Source: an uncultured beta proteobacterium (GTDB lineage: Bacteria > Pseudomonadota > Gammaproteobacteria > Burkholderiales > Burkholderiaceae). From it: a DNA stretch of 20,326 bases. Under the pieces are notes generated by a model. The model did not search any database. It had not been told where the DNA came from and saw nothing but the letters and a program-made list of their open reading frames with translations. Position 1 is the first letter of the stretch. Each line of letters starts with the position of its first letter. Below are positions 7,698-15,126 of this stretch, piece by piece. The stretch covers positions 1 to 20,326 of the forward strand of contig CAJARE010000327.1 of assembly GCA_903944255.1 (NCBI GenBank), in the 5' to 3' direction. Both the position numbers and the translations under genes were made by a program.

Positions 7698-9470
7698 ATG
7701 ACTAACCAGAGCAGCAAGACCAATCCCCGTGGGTTTCATACCTTAGCAGCGCTTCTTCCTTTTTTAAAGCCATATAAAAAGCAATTTGTATTGGCAATCT
7801 TTAGCCTAGTACTCGCTGCAAGCGCGACATTAGCTGTCCCGCTCTCTTTTAGGCAAATCATCGATTTGGGGTTTAACGCTAACAGCGGTAACCAAATCAA
7901 TACTACTTTTTTAACCTTATTTATTGTTGCCTGCCTAGTCGCATTAGGAACATCTCTACGTTTTTATATGGTCTCATGGTTAGGCGAAAAAATTACGACC
8001 GATATTCGCTCAAAAGTCTATAGCCACGTTATTAAACAAAGTCCTGAATTCTTTGAATCTACTCACAGCGGCGAAATATTATCGCGCCTCAATACAGATA
8101 CGGTTGTGATTCAAACATTAATTGGTACCAGCGTCTCAATGGCAATCAGAAATATTCTTTTACTGATGGGTGGCCTAGTCATGATGTTCATTACTAGTCC
8201 AGATTTATCTGTGCTCATCTTTGCCACACTGCTCATCACAATTATTCCCACCATGATCATGGGTAGACGAGTGAGAAAGCTCTCCCGAAATTCACAAGAT
8301 AAGATTGCCAATGCCTCTGCTTTAGCAGGAGAAAAACTAAATGCGATCCCTACGATTCAATCATTCACAAATGAAAAAATAGAAATTAATCGATTTAATC
8401 AATCGATTCACATTGCTCTTGATGCTGCCATTAATAGAACACGAGCAAGGTCTTTACTCACCTTTGTTGCTATTTTATTTGGCTTTACTAGTATTATTTT
8501 GGTTCTCTGGCTTGGTGCTTACAGAGTCATGGACAATCAGATTAGCGCTGGGGAGCTATCTCAATTTATTTTGTATGCCGTGATTGTTGCAGGTGCTATA
8601 GCTGGCATTTCTGAAGTGATAGGCGATACCCAAAGAGCAATTGGTGCCAGCGACCGTCTTTTAGAGCTTCTCAATGTGCAATCCTCTATTCAAACGGTAG
8701 CAATTGTGAAATCCATTCCTCAGGTCAATGCCAACGGCATTGGCGTAGAAGTACAAAATCTATATTTTCACTATCCGTCTAATCAAAATAGCGTCTTATC
8801 CAATATCTCTTTCAACATTAAACCAGGCGAAAGAATTGCCCTAGTAGGCCCTTCAGGTGCTGGTAAGACTACGCTCTTTCAGCTATTGCAGCGCTTCTAT
8901 GATCCGATAAGCGGGTCTATCTTATTTAATGGCATCAATATTTGCGACCTTGAGCTTGAAGCTTTACGAAAGATGATTGGCGTCGTTCCGCAGGACATTG
9001 TGATTTTTTCTGATAACGCCATGGAAAATATTCGTTTTGGAAGAATGGATGCTACTGATGAAGAGGTGTTCGCTGCAGCTCGCCTAGCAATCGCTGATGA
9101 ATTTATCTCCAAATTGCCCGAAGGCTACCAAAGCTTTTTGGGTGATCGCGGCATCCGCTTATCGGGCGGACAAAAACAGCGCATTGCCATAGCTAGAGTC
9201 TTATTAAAAAATCCAGCCCTTCTACTGCTTGATGAAGCCACGAGTGCCTTAGATGCTGAATCTGAAGCGCTGGTTCAGCAAGCTCTTGAGGCCGCCATGG
9301 ATCATCGCACTACCATTGTGATTGCGCATCGACTCTCTACAGTAAAGCAAGCTGACAAAATTCTGGTTCTTGAAAACAGACAGATCATCGAAACAGGAAC
9401 TCATGCTGATTTGATCTTGCGCAGTGGTCTATATGCCCGTTTAGCCAAACTTCAATTTACGGATCAGTAA
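7698..9470 (+). CDS. ABC transporter, fused permease/ATPase (MsbA-related exporter)
   Basis: Half-size ABC exporter of the inner membrane; it would work as a homodimer and push a lipophilic substrate outward at the expense of ATP. The 590 residues comprise a six-helix transmembrane domain (about 28-320) and a nucleotide-binding domain (about 350-588). All motifs are intact: Walker A GPSGAGKT at 384-391, Q-loop Gln432, signature LSGGQ at 488-492, Walker B LLLLDE at 508-513, D-loop SALD and H-loop His544. The opening LLPFLKPYKKQF and the sequence around RQIIDLGF resemble the MsbA-related family common in alpha- and betaproteobacteria rather than MsbA itself. TTAGGGA provides a good Shine-Dalgarno. 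Single-gene unit. The substrate (lipid, lipid A precursor or drug) cannot be told from sequence. Confidence 0.92.
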   Translation: MTNQSSKTNPRGFHTLAALLPFLKPYKKQFVLAIFSLVLAASATLAVPLSFRQIIDLGFNANSGNQINTTFLTLFIVACLVALGTSLRFYMVSWLGEKITTDIRSKVYSHVIKQSPEFFESTHSGEILSRLNTDTVVIQTLIGTSVSMAIRNILLLMGGLVMMFITSPDLSVLIFATLLITIIPTMIMGRRVRKLSRNSQDKIANASALAGEKLNAIPTIQSFTNEKIEINRFNQSIHIALDAAINRTRARSLLTFVAILFGFTSIILVLWLGAYRVMDNQISAGELSQFILYAVIVAGAIAGISEVIGDTQRAIGASDRLLELLNVQSSIQTVAIVKSIPQVNANGIGVEVQNLYFHYPSNQNSVLSNISFNIKPGERIALVGPSGAGKTTLFQLLQRFYDPISGSILFNGINICDLELEALRKMIGVVPQDIVIFSDNAMENIRFGRMDATDEEVFAAARLAIADEFISKLPEGYQSFLGDRGIRLSGGQKQRIAIARVLLKNPALLLLDEATSALDAESEALVQQALEAAMDHRTTIVIAHRLSTVKQADKILVLENRQIIETGTHADLILRSGLYARLAKLQFTDQ

Positions 9471-9500
9471 CTGACAATCGTCTCAGACTAACAATAGAAA

Positions 9501-9833
9501 TTAATTGAGTCTTTTTTGCTTAGCGACCTCTTGAAGTCTCTGACAATCGACATTGAGTGATCCATCGTCATTAATAATATTAAATTCTCGACAAGGACTG
9601 GGACGATGTTCATAAATAGAACAACGATATCCATCCTCCTTAGTGTGCCTTAAGGCTGTGCAAGGTGCACCGCCCTTTTCTGTGCCTTTCATGCAAGCAA
9701 GATGTGCTGTGATCTTAGTTGTGAGTTCTGCTGGGACAATGCCGGTGCCATTACCCTCTATTTCACCGTGATAAAAACTCACCCGAAAATGTTGGCAACA
9801 TTGGCCGCATTCAAAACAAGGGTTTGACGTCAT
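9501..9833 (-). CDS. YkgJ-family cysteine cluster protein (putative Zn/Fe-binding)
   Basis: A 110-residue protein with nine cysteines in the pattern of the YkgJ/UPF0153 family: C6-x2-C9-x2-CC at 12-13 near the N-terminus, then Cys47, Cys58, Cys71 (in YRCSIYEHRP), Cys81 (in SPCREF) and Cys97. The family is annotated as a probable zinc- or iron-chelating domain; a precise role is not established. It follows the YqhA-like gene by 22 bp on the same strand, so the two are probably co-transcribed. It converges on the ABC exporter gene with a 30-bp gap in which I see no clear terminator. Confidence 0.85.
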   Translation of the reverse strand: MTSNPCFECGQCCQHFRVSFYHGEIEGNGTGIVPAELTTKITAHLACMKGTEKGGAPCTALRHTKEDGYRCSIYEHRPSPCREFNIINDDGSLNVDCQRLQEVAKQKRLN

Positions 9834-9855
9834 TCAGTTTTTGATGAACTCATTC

Positions 9856-10398
9856 TCAATGTTGTTTATGAGCTGAGGTGACTATTTTTTCGGTATAGGC
9901 AATCGCAAGAGCAGACAACACAAAAGTGACATGGATGAGGGTCTGCCACATCAATGTCTTCTCATCATAGGATGCCGCATTAATAAAGGTCTTTAGCAAA
10001 TGAATTGATGAAATACCAATAATGGCTGTTGCTAGCTTCACCTTGAGCACACCGGCATTCACATGAGACAACCACTCAGGCTGATCAGGATGGTTTTGCA
10101 ACTCTAAACGCGAAACAAAGGTCTCCCAACCACCAACAATGACCATCACCAACAAGTTCGAGATCATCACTACATCTATTAAACCCAAGACAACCAGCAT
10201 TAATGCTGTTTCAGTCATGTTCTTATTAGCCATCATGGTAATTAGATGGTAAAGCTCAACCCAGAACTGCCAAACATAGACACCCTGGGCAACGATGAGG
10301 CCAATATATAGTGGCGCTTGTAACCAACGGGACATAAATATCCAACGTGGTAATGGGCGCAATTTTTTATCTAGGTAGGTTTGTTTGTCTTCGTTCAT
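9856..10398 (-). CDS. YqhA/UPF0114-family inner membrane protein
   Basis: A 180-residue integral membrane protein. Hydrophobic segments are seen at about 28-48, 66-88, 116-134 and 150-167, consistent with four helices. The segments RWIFMSRWLQAPLYIGL (18-34), the central LGLIDVVMISNLLVMV (71-86) with GGWETFVS, and AGVLKVKLATAIIGISSIHLL (from about 115) are characteristic of the UPF0114 (YqhA) family, which is widespread in proteobacteria and without an established function. The ATG at 10398 has no strong Shine-Dalgarno. It is the first gene of a likely two-gene unit with the YkgJ-like protein. Confidence 0.88.
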   Translation of the reverse strand: MNEDKQTYLDKKLRPLPRWIFMSRWLQAPLYIGLIVAQGVYVWQFWVELYHLITMMANKNMTETALMLVVLGLIDVVMISNLLVMVIVGGWETFVSRLELQNHPDQPEWLSHVNAGVLKVKLATAIIGISSIHLLKTFINAASYDEKTLMWQTLIHVTFVLSALAIAYTEKIVTSAHKQH

Positions 10399-10639
10399 AC
10401 ATCAATCTTAACGAACTTTATAGCTTTGTTCCTGTCACAAAAGCCGTAGAGTACTTAGGGGGATTAGCTCAAGTCAATATCCAGTGCTTAAACATACAAT
10501 ATTCCACTATTCTCTCAAAAAATTCTGCTTAAGCAAAGGGCATTCTTGAATTAAAAATAAATCTAATGGCCTAAAAATGAATGTCTAAGTTATGATTTAC
10601 AAGATGTGGATCAGATTCAATTTTTTAGGAGCTTATTAA

Positions 10640-10789
10640 ATGTCTAGAAATAAATTGGGATTATTCGCATTTGGCTTAGTACTAATAGGCTTTATTGTGT
10701 TTATGAAAACGGGATCTTTTTTACTCTTTTCCATAGGAATCATATCCGCTGCTTTTTTAGTATTCTCAAAAAACAAATTGATTAAATAG
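10640..10789 (+). CDS. 49-residue hydrophobic peptide
   Basis: A tiny ORF that I support on its ribosome binding site: TAGGAGC about 8 nt before the ATG, the strongest Shine-Dalgarno in this part of the window. The product starts MSRNKLGLFAFGLVLIGF, has two short hydrophobic segments (about 6-21 and 25-43), and ends in basic KNKLIK, as a small membrane protein would. A TATGAT at 10591-10596 could be a -10 element, but no good -35 is seen. Its stop codon TAG is directly followed by the ATG of the next small ORF. Function unknown. Confidence 0.5.
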   Translation: MSRNKLGLFAFGLVLIGFIVFMKTGSFLLFSIGIISAAFLVFSKNKLIK

Positions 10790-10975
10790 ATGACAGGTGA
10801 AAAAATAGAACTCATCATTGAGTTCAGCGTGATATTAATTTCACCGATCATCTATCACCTTTATCTCTTGAAGTACAAAAAAATTGCGCGAGAAATTGTT
10901 TTCAAGGATATCAAGATTTACTTATTTCTCTATGTATTAATTGCAATGACTAGCATGCTTCTAATCTTCAGATAA
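10790..10975 (+). CDS. 61-residue membrane peptide, possibly translationally coupled
   Basis: Begins with the ATG directly after the TAG of the preceding 49-residue ORF, with no spacer and no Shine-Dalgarno of its own, so expression would depend on re-initiation by ribosomes finishing the first ORF. The product has two hydrophobic stretches (about 8-27 and 42-60) separated by the charged linker KYKKIAREIVFKDIK, which looks like a genuine membrane-protein pattern. It ends 39 bp before the alternative oxidase gene, which converges on it. No family recognised, and chance cannot be excluded at this length. Confidence 0.4.
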   Translation: MTGEKIELIIEFSVILISPIIYHLYLLKYKKIAREIVFKDIKIYLFLYVLIAMTSMLLIFR

Positions 10976-10991
10976 ATTACTCGCCATCAAC

Positions 10992-11017
10992 AAAAATAGT
11001 ATCAGCTTCTAATACTA
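10992..11017 (-). terminator. probable rho-independent terminator of the alternative oxidase unit
   Basis: Inverted repeat TAGTAT (10997-11002) and ATACTA (11012-11017) with a 9-nt loop. On the minus strand it is followed by TTTTTG. The stem overlaps the oxidase stop codon at 11015-11017. The stem is short and AT-rich, so termination may be weak. It lacks a U-tract on the plus strand, so it would not stop the small plus-strand ORFs. Confidence 0.5.
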
Positions 11018-11614
11018 CTGGTCATATTCAGCGGCAAACCGATGATTGACGTCACGATGTTTAGCCTCATCCTCCCGGACAGCGATCACGACATCCCTTA
11101 ATGTGGCATCTGCAGAAAGCTTCCAATAGTCGATCGCAATTTGAGGTGCAGCAATATTAGGCAATCTTCCCTCATCAATTTCTCGTAAGTATTCTGTATA
11201 GGAATACACTGCCTCCTCTTCGAAATAGCCAACAATTCGGTGGGCTGTGCGTGGGAAAAAAACATATATTACAAAGAACACATTCCAGAATATTGCCTGT
11301 GCAATCAAAACCAAAAAGCGCTCAAATGCATTTGGCTTAGCAATCTCAATGAAAGTCATTAGGTGCATTCTTTCATTTTCTGCCTCATCCAATAACGTAC
11401 GTATCTTAGGGCCATAACCTGTTTGCATCTTTCGCAAACTAGTTAGATGCATCCACATACCAGAGACCATGCCGGGAACGCCTGCAACGGTTTCAAGCAC
11501 TACAGCACGATGACCATACCTTTTTTGGAAAAAAGTATCTGCAAAAAAGCGCATGCTTTTCGTAAATGAAAGTGCCACTCTGTCAGAGAAATTAATAGGT
11601 TTGTAGTGGCTCAC
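11015..11614 (-). CDS. aox: alternative oxidase (AOX), cyanide-insensitive ubiquinol oxidase
   Basis: Di-iron, interfacial membrane oxidase that reduces oxygen to water with electrons from ubiquinol, without pumping protons. About 199 residues from the GTG chosen here. Iron-ligand motifs are all present: LET with Glu41, NERMH with Glu81 and His84, the EEEA triplet (132-134), and EDEAKHR with Glu183 and His186. The family block RYGHRAVVLETVAGVPG near the N-terminus and YSYTEYL after the EEEA motif are diagnostic. A TTG at 11629 opens the frame, but GTG at 11614 has GAGGGG exactly 7 nt upstream, so it is the likelier start. The gene lies 65 bp downstream of the type II NADH dehydrogenase gene, its natural electron-supplying partner. 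The bacterial form lacks the long N-terminal extension of plant mitochondrial AOX. Confidence 0.93.
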   Translation of the reverse strand: MSHYKPINFSDRVALSFTKSMRFFADTFFQKRYGHRAVVLETVAGVPGMVSGMWMHLTSLRKMQTGYGPKIRTLLDEAENERMHLMTFIEIAKPNAFERFLVLIAQAIFWNVFFVIYVFFPRTAHRIVGYFEEEAVYSYTEYLREIDEGRLPNIAAPQIAIDYWKLSADATLRDVVIAVREDEAKHRDVNHRFAAEYDQ

Positions 11615-11679
11615 TCGATAGCCCCTCAATGATGAATAGATACTTAAATCTTACTCTCTTAAAAAAGTATTCGCTGAAG

Positions 11680-13017
11680 CTAATGAAGCTTAACGATAGA
11701 ATGCGTTCTGCGATGAATTAAACGACTGACGGTATCAAGAAATACCTTAACCCAGCCATGAAGAGCCAGTTGATGCAGTTTATATAGACTGATGTACATG
11801 AGCTTTGCAAATAGCCCTTCCACCATCAGACTGCCGCCAATCAATCCCCCCATCATGCTGCCCACGCTACTGTATTCACCTAAAGATACTAGGGATCCAA
11901 AATCACGGTATTGATAAGGCTTCAGTGTTTTACCTTCAATAATCTGATTGATTTGAGAAAAGAGATGAGAAGACTGTTGATGGGCTGCTTGAGCCCTCGG
12001 GGGAACAATGCCACCTTTGCCATTATTGGCTTCAGGCCAAGGGCAAGCAGCACAATCTCCCATTGCAAAAATCCGGGGATCACGAGTACTTTGTAAAGTG
12101 GGCAATACCAACAATTGATTGACATGGTTGGTCTCTAATCCGCCAATTCCACTGAGAAAGTCTGGCGCCTTGACGCCAGCAGCCCAAACAATTAACTCGG
12201 CAGGAATTTCTACACCGTTATCTAAAAAAACTCGATTGGCTTGTATTTTCTGTACCTTAGCACTGGTCATAACCTCAACCCCAAGGTCCACCAGTAATTT
12301 TTCAGCAGCATTGGAGATTCTGGTAGAAAGCGCGGGTAATATTTTGGGGGCAGCCTCAATTAAAATGACTTTTAAATCTTTCTCAGGATCAACCCTATCC
12401 ATTCCGAAAGAAATAATGGCACGCGTAGTGCGATGTAATTCTGCAGCCAACTCCACTCCCGTAGCTCCAGCTCCAATAATGACAACCTGTAATTGATGGG
12501 GAGCTAAAGGCTGAGTTTGAACCTGGGCTCTTAAACAAGCATTAATTAAGCGCAAATGAAAGTGTTTTGCATCCGCAAGAGATTCAAGCCTTTGCGCATA
12601 TTGTTCAACACCTGGGGTTCCAAAATCATTCGTTAGGCTGCCAATAGAAATAATTAAAGTGTCGTAGTGAATAGTTTGCTGTGGAGTAACTAATTCACCT
12701 GAGTCATCGTAAAAAGGAGCTACCTGAATTTGACGCTTTTCTCTATCGATCCCTGTGAGCTCACCTAGTCGAAAGCTAAAATGATGCCAGTGTGCCTGTG
12801 CAATGTAGTCCAGCTCTTGATCAGCAAGATCCATAGAGCCCGCAGCTACCTCATGTAATTTGGGCTTCCATAAATGGGTACGATTCTTATCAACTAAGAT
12901 AACCGATACTTTTTTAGATGTATTTTTACGGGAACCAAAACGATCACCGAGTTTAGTAGCGAGCTCTAGACCACCAGCACCGCCTCCAACGATTACAATT
13001 CGATGCTCTTGAGTCAT
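11680..13017 (-). CDS. ndh: type II NADH:quinone oxidoreductase (NDH-2)
   Basis: Single-subunit flavoprotein on the inner face of the membrane; passes electrons from NADH to quinone with no proton translocation. The 445 residues fit the family. Two dinucleotide-binding folds are seen: FAD-binding GGGAGG at 11-16 and NADH-binding GAGATGVELA at 182-191. The FAD motif FAMGDCAACP is at 318-327, PPRAQAAHQQ (339-348) matches the quinone-side motif of NDH-2, and the C-terminal region (about 388-435) is amphipathic/hydrophobic, as expected for membrane attachment. It precedes the alternative oxidase gene, giving a two-gene NADH-to-oxygen bypass of the proton-pumping chain. No strong Shine-Dalgarno is seen at the ATG. 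Confidence 0.93.
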   Translation of the reverse strand: MTQEHRIVIVGGGAGGLELATKLGDRFGSRKNTSKKVSVILVDKNRTHLWKPKLHEVAAGSMDLADQELDYIAQAHWHHFSFRLGELTGIDREKRQIQVAPFYDDSGELVTPQQTIHYDTLIISIGSLTNDFGTPGVEQYAQRLESLADAKHFHLRLINACLRAQVQTQPLAPHQLQVVIIGAGATGVELAAELHRTTRAIISFGMDRVDPEKDLKVILIEAAPKILPALSTRISNAAEKLLVDLGVEVMTSAKVQKIQANRVFLDNGVEIPAELIVWAAGVKAPDFLSGIGGLETNHVNQLLVLPTLQSTRDPRIFAMGDCAACPWPEANNGKGGIVPPRAQAAHQQSSHLFSQINQIIEGKTLKPYQYRDFGSLVSLGEYSSVGSMMGGLIGGSLMVEGLFAKLMYISLYKLHQLALHGWVKVFLDTVSRLIHRRTHSIVKLH

Positions 13018-13070
13018 GAATTTATCTTTATATGTATTGAGTCAACATAATACAAGTACTGTAACCAGAT

Positions 13071-13120
13071 AAGCTTATAGCTCAATGGATAGGGCATCTC
13101 TCCATCCCCTTTCTGATGGA
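13071..13120 (+). pseudogene. degenerate tRNA-Arg-like 5' half
   Basis: Bases 13078-13100 nearly match the 5' half of bacterial tRNA-Arg genes as I remember them: U8-A9, a D-stem GCTC/GGGC (one G-U pair), the D-loop AATGGATA, and the start of the anticodon arm. The preceding AAGCTTA (13071-13077) sits where the acceptor strand should be. After base 13100 the likeness is lost. There is a 6-bp hairpin TCCATC/GATGGA (13101-13106 and 13115-13120) with an 8-nt loop, but no proper seven-base anticodon loop, no T-arm GGTTCGAATCC and no CCA. I read it as a tRNA remnant or the scar of an integration event, not a working tRNA. A chance match is possible. Confidence 0.4.
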
Positions 13121-13141
13121 TTTAGGACTACCTTTTTCAAG

Positions 13142-13750
13142 CTAATCCATCCAAATTGGGTGTTTATGCATTACTGACTGAAATAACTCAGAGTCAAGGT
13201 GTTGATTGAGCCATCTTCTTGTAGAGTCAAATGGTAATTCATTGAAACGTTGAGGATTGACCATAGAAAACTGCCTAATAAAAGGAAAGATGGCTACATC
13301 CACCCAAGATATCTGATTCCCCAGTAAATACTGACTTGACTGCAAAGATGCTTCCATCGGCTTTAGCATTAGTGCTGATGCCTCGCCCAAAAGCACCTCT
13401 TGATTTAGATCAGGATATCGATTTGGATATTTGTATTGATCTAGCATGGTTTTAAAAGGGCCATCATTTTTTTCTATCCAACTTTGAGATGTCGACTCAT
13501 CAACCGCACTCCAACCATCCGGATCAGACTGCGCTAATGCCCAGCGCATGATATCTAAACTTTGCTCTAGGACGATGCCATCAGCACACAACACAGGAAC
13601 AGTTCCTTTAGGTGATGCTGTTAACATCGATTGCGGCTTATTTCGTAACACTATCTCTCTATGCTCAACTTGTATACCCGAGTATTTCAAGGCCATACGA
13701 GCTCTCATGGCATAAGGACATCTACGATAAGAATACAAAATGGGGATCAT
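13142..13750 (-). CDS. glutathione S-transferase-like protein
   Basis: A 202-residue protein with an N-terminal thioredoxin-like fold (about 1-75) and an all-helical C-terminal domain, the GST arrangement. The likely active-site motif is Cys11 in RRCPYAMRARMAL, typical of the glutaredoxin-like or omega-type GSTs that use Cys rather than Ser or Tyr. KGTVPVL (about 49-55) supplies the cis-proline that contacts glutathione, and LEQSLDIMRW (about 61-70) contains the Glu-Ser pair that binds the gamma-glutamyl group. WVDVAIFPFIRQF in the C-terminal half is the usual hydrophobic core motif. The probable role is glutathione-linked reduction or detoxification in the cytoplasm. It follows the DUF2244 gene by 35 bp on the same strand. 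Confidence 0.85.
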   Translation of the reverse strand: MIPILYSYRRCPYAMRARMALKYSGIQVEHREIVLRNKPQSMLTASPKGTVPVLCADGIVLEQSLDIMRWALAQSDPDGWSAVDESTSQSWIEKNDGPFKTMLDQYKYPNRYPDLNQEVLLGEASALMLKPMEASLQSSQYLLGNQISWVDVAIFPFIRQFSMVNPQRFNELPFDSTRRWLNQHLDSELFQSVMHKHPIWMD

Positions 13751-13785
13751 TGATAATGCCTAATAGAGTTAACCCATTCGAGATA

Positions 13786-14214
13786 TCAACCCAAATAGGT
13801 TCGCACCGAGGAAATTAGCGGTAGTTGTTGTTCTAATCGTAAAAACTGACCTAGCTCGACTCTCTGATTAGATTGGCTAATAAAGAATACTTTTTGCCCA
13901 GCAACCGGAGCTTCAATTTGGGCCCATTGCGTATTAAATTCATATACAGATTCTTTGTACCCTATAAATTTTCGAACAATCAGTCGTCGATCGATAATCT
14001 CAATCGCTTCATAATCAAGCGCATGCCTGGAATAGATTAAAAAACCAAGGGTGACCGCCGTTAATTCCAAAGCAGTAAAGACGGGGATAACCCATATCCC
14101 AGCCAATAAAAATCCGCTTGCCACAGCAATCGATAAACATACAAGGGCAATGTAAAACTTTAAGAGCTGCTTTGGTGTCAGCGCGCAGTTTCTTCTCATT
14201 TGCCAAGATTTCAT
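13786..14214 (-). CDS. DUF2244 family membrane protein
   Basis: A 142-residue protein that opens with MKSWQMRRNCALTPKQLL, matching the W..RRNC.L.P.Q motif of DUF2244 proteins of Burkholderiales and alphaproteobacteria. Two transmembrane helices (about 19-38 and 42-60) are followed by a cytoplasmic beta-rich domain with YSRHALDYEAIEI and RRLIVRKF. In other genomes the family often lies near cytochrome oxidase genes; its function is not established. The ATG at 14214 lacks a clear Shine-Dalgarno, and Met6 is an alternative start. It belongs to the closely spaced series sodC, CWC-like protein, DUF2244, GST. Confidence 0.82.
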   Translation of the reverse strand: MKSWQMRRNCALTPKQLLKFYIALVCLSIAVASGFLLAGIWVIPVFTALELTAVTLGFLIYSRHALDYEAIEIIDRRLIVRKFIGYKESVYEFNTQWAQIEAPVAGQKVFFISQSNQRVELGQFLRLEQQLPLISSVRTYLG

Positions 14215-14253
14215 GGAATCATTTCACATCACTGATGCTAGAGTTTAATAAGG

Positions 14254-14427
14254 CTAAGACTCTATCTTTTTAACCTCAGGCTCTGGAGTTGAATTAATAG
14301 ATGACGGGATAGTCAAGCTAGGGGCGGACATCTTTTCGCCATCCCAAACCTGACCACACCAACATTGTCCAGCGCCATCAATAATACAAACGCCAGACCC
14401 ACAGCAACGTTTATCTGGTGAAGTCAT
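14254..14427 (-). CDS. small cysteine-rich protein, CWC-like
   Basis: A 57-residue ORF between sodC and the DUF2244 gene. It begins MTSPDKRCCGSGVC and continues to GQCWCGQVWDG: five cysteines within the first 25 residues or so, ending in the CWC triplet of the cysteine-rich CWC family, as expected for a small metal- or cluster-binding knuckle. The second half is Pro/Ser-rich and probably disordered. The ATG at 14427 has AGGA about 8 nt upstream; an overlapping ATG at 14431 is out of frame. Gaps of 16 bp to sodC and 39 bp to the DUF2244 gene suggest one operon. The metal-binding role is inferred from the cysteines only. Confidence 0.65.
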   Translation of the reverse strand: MTSPDKRCCGSGVCIIDGAGQCWCGQVWDGEKMSAPSLTIPSSINSTPEPEVKKIES

Positions 14428-14443
14428 TCATTCAATCCTAAAA

Positions 14444-14977
14444 TTACTTAATTAATCCACATGCAATACGTGGTCCTGAGTTGCCTGCTGGCTGTGACTT
14501 GTAATCATCTGGATCTCGGTGAACCACTACAGAGCGTCCAACTATTCCTTTTGGTCCATTGTTCACAGCAAAACCATGTAATTTAGCTGTATAGGTCGCA
14601 TTACCGCTGGCATCTGATTTGATGTTTGGCATATCACCAGCATGGCTCATACTACTATTTGGCATACCGTGATCTTTTGCATCGGGATTAAAGTGGCCGC
14701 CCGCACTAGTAGCGTCTGGAGCAGAGCAGTCACCTTTTTCATGAACATGAAATCCATGCTCGGAGTTAGGCTTCAAGCCAGAAAATTTTCCACTAACCAA
14801 TACATCATGCCCCTGCCAAACAAAATTAACCTCTCCTTTTGTATGTGATCCTGATCTAGAGTCTAATGTGGCGCTCGCTTTTTGACCTGTGCCTTGCTCC
14901 ATTGACTGACATGCCACTAGAGACAGCATGCTTACCGTGGATAGTCCGATCAATAATTGCTTTCGACCAATATACAT
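14444..14977 (-). CDS. sodC: Cu/Zn superoxide dismutase, periplasmic lipoprotein (SodC)
   Basis: Converts superoxide to oxygen and hydrogen peroxide in the periplasm. The 177-residue precursor has a lipoprotein signal with lipobox LVAC and lipidated Cys23, so the mature enzyme is membrane-tethered. Metal ligands are all in place: copper His77 and His79 (GFHVHEKGDC), bridging His95 (GGHFNP), zinc His103, His112 and Asp115 (HAGDMPN), and copper His153 (VVHRDPDDY). Cys84 and Cys173 form the conserved disulfide, and the active-site Arg170 is in GPRIACG. AGGAG lies upstream of the ATG. It is divergent from the phosphatase gene and heads the likely operon toward the GST gene. Confidence 0.95.
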   Translation of the reverse strand: MYIGRKQLLIGLSTVSMLSLVACQSMEQGTGQKASATLDSRSGSHTKGEVNFVWQGHDVLVSGKFSGLKPNSEHGFHVHEKGDCSAPDATSAGGHFNPDAKDHGMPNSSMSHAGDMPNIKSDASGNATYTAKLHGFAVNNGPKGIVGRSVVVHRDPDDYKSQPAGNSGPRIACGLIK

Positions 14978-15000
14978 TTAGCACTCCTGAGTTAATCAAT

Positions 15001-15020
15001 CTGAAAAATTACTATTTCAG
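15001..15020. promoter_or_regulatory. inverted repeat in the sodC/phosphatase divergent region
   Basis: CTGAAA (15001-15006) and TTTCAG (15015-15020) form a perfect 6-bp dyad with 8-bp spacing, 23 bp upstream of the sodC start. The position suits an operator, or a hairpin in the sodC leader. No known regulator consensus is matched. A role is only suggested by place and symmetry. Confidence 0.2.
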
Positions 15021-15126
15021 TTTGGCACAAATTAAAGTCTTTCGCTTTAGAGCCCGCAATACCAAATTGAACTTGGCAAACTCTGGCGATCTTGAATACA
15101 CTTCACCTAACTAACTGAATCAACTT

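Noticed and set aside
10458..10471. GGGGGATTAGCTCA, like the 5' end of tRNA-Ala or tRNA-Ile
   Set aside because: The match ends after 14 bases; the following bases do not form a D-loop, an anticodon arm or a T-arm, so it is most likely chance.
10347..10532. Plus-strand open frame of 61 codons spanning the start of the YqhA-like gene
   Set aside because: Begins antisense to the YqhA-like N-terminus and shows neither a ribosome binding site nor a protein-like pattern.
12119..12496. 125-codon plus-strand open frame inside the NADH dehydrogenase gene
   Set aside because: Lies wholly antisense to conserved NDH-2 motifs and has no recognisable domain.
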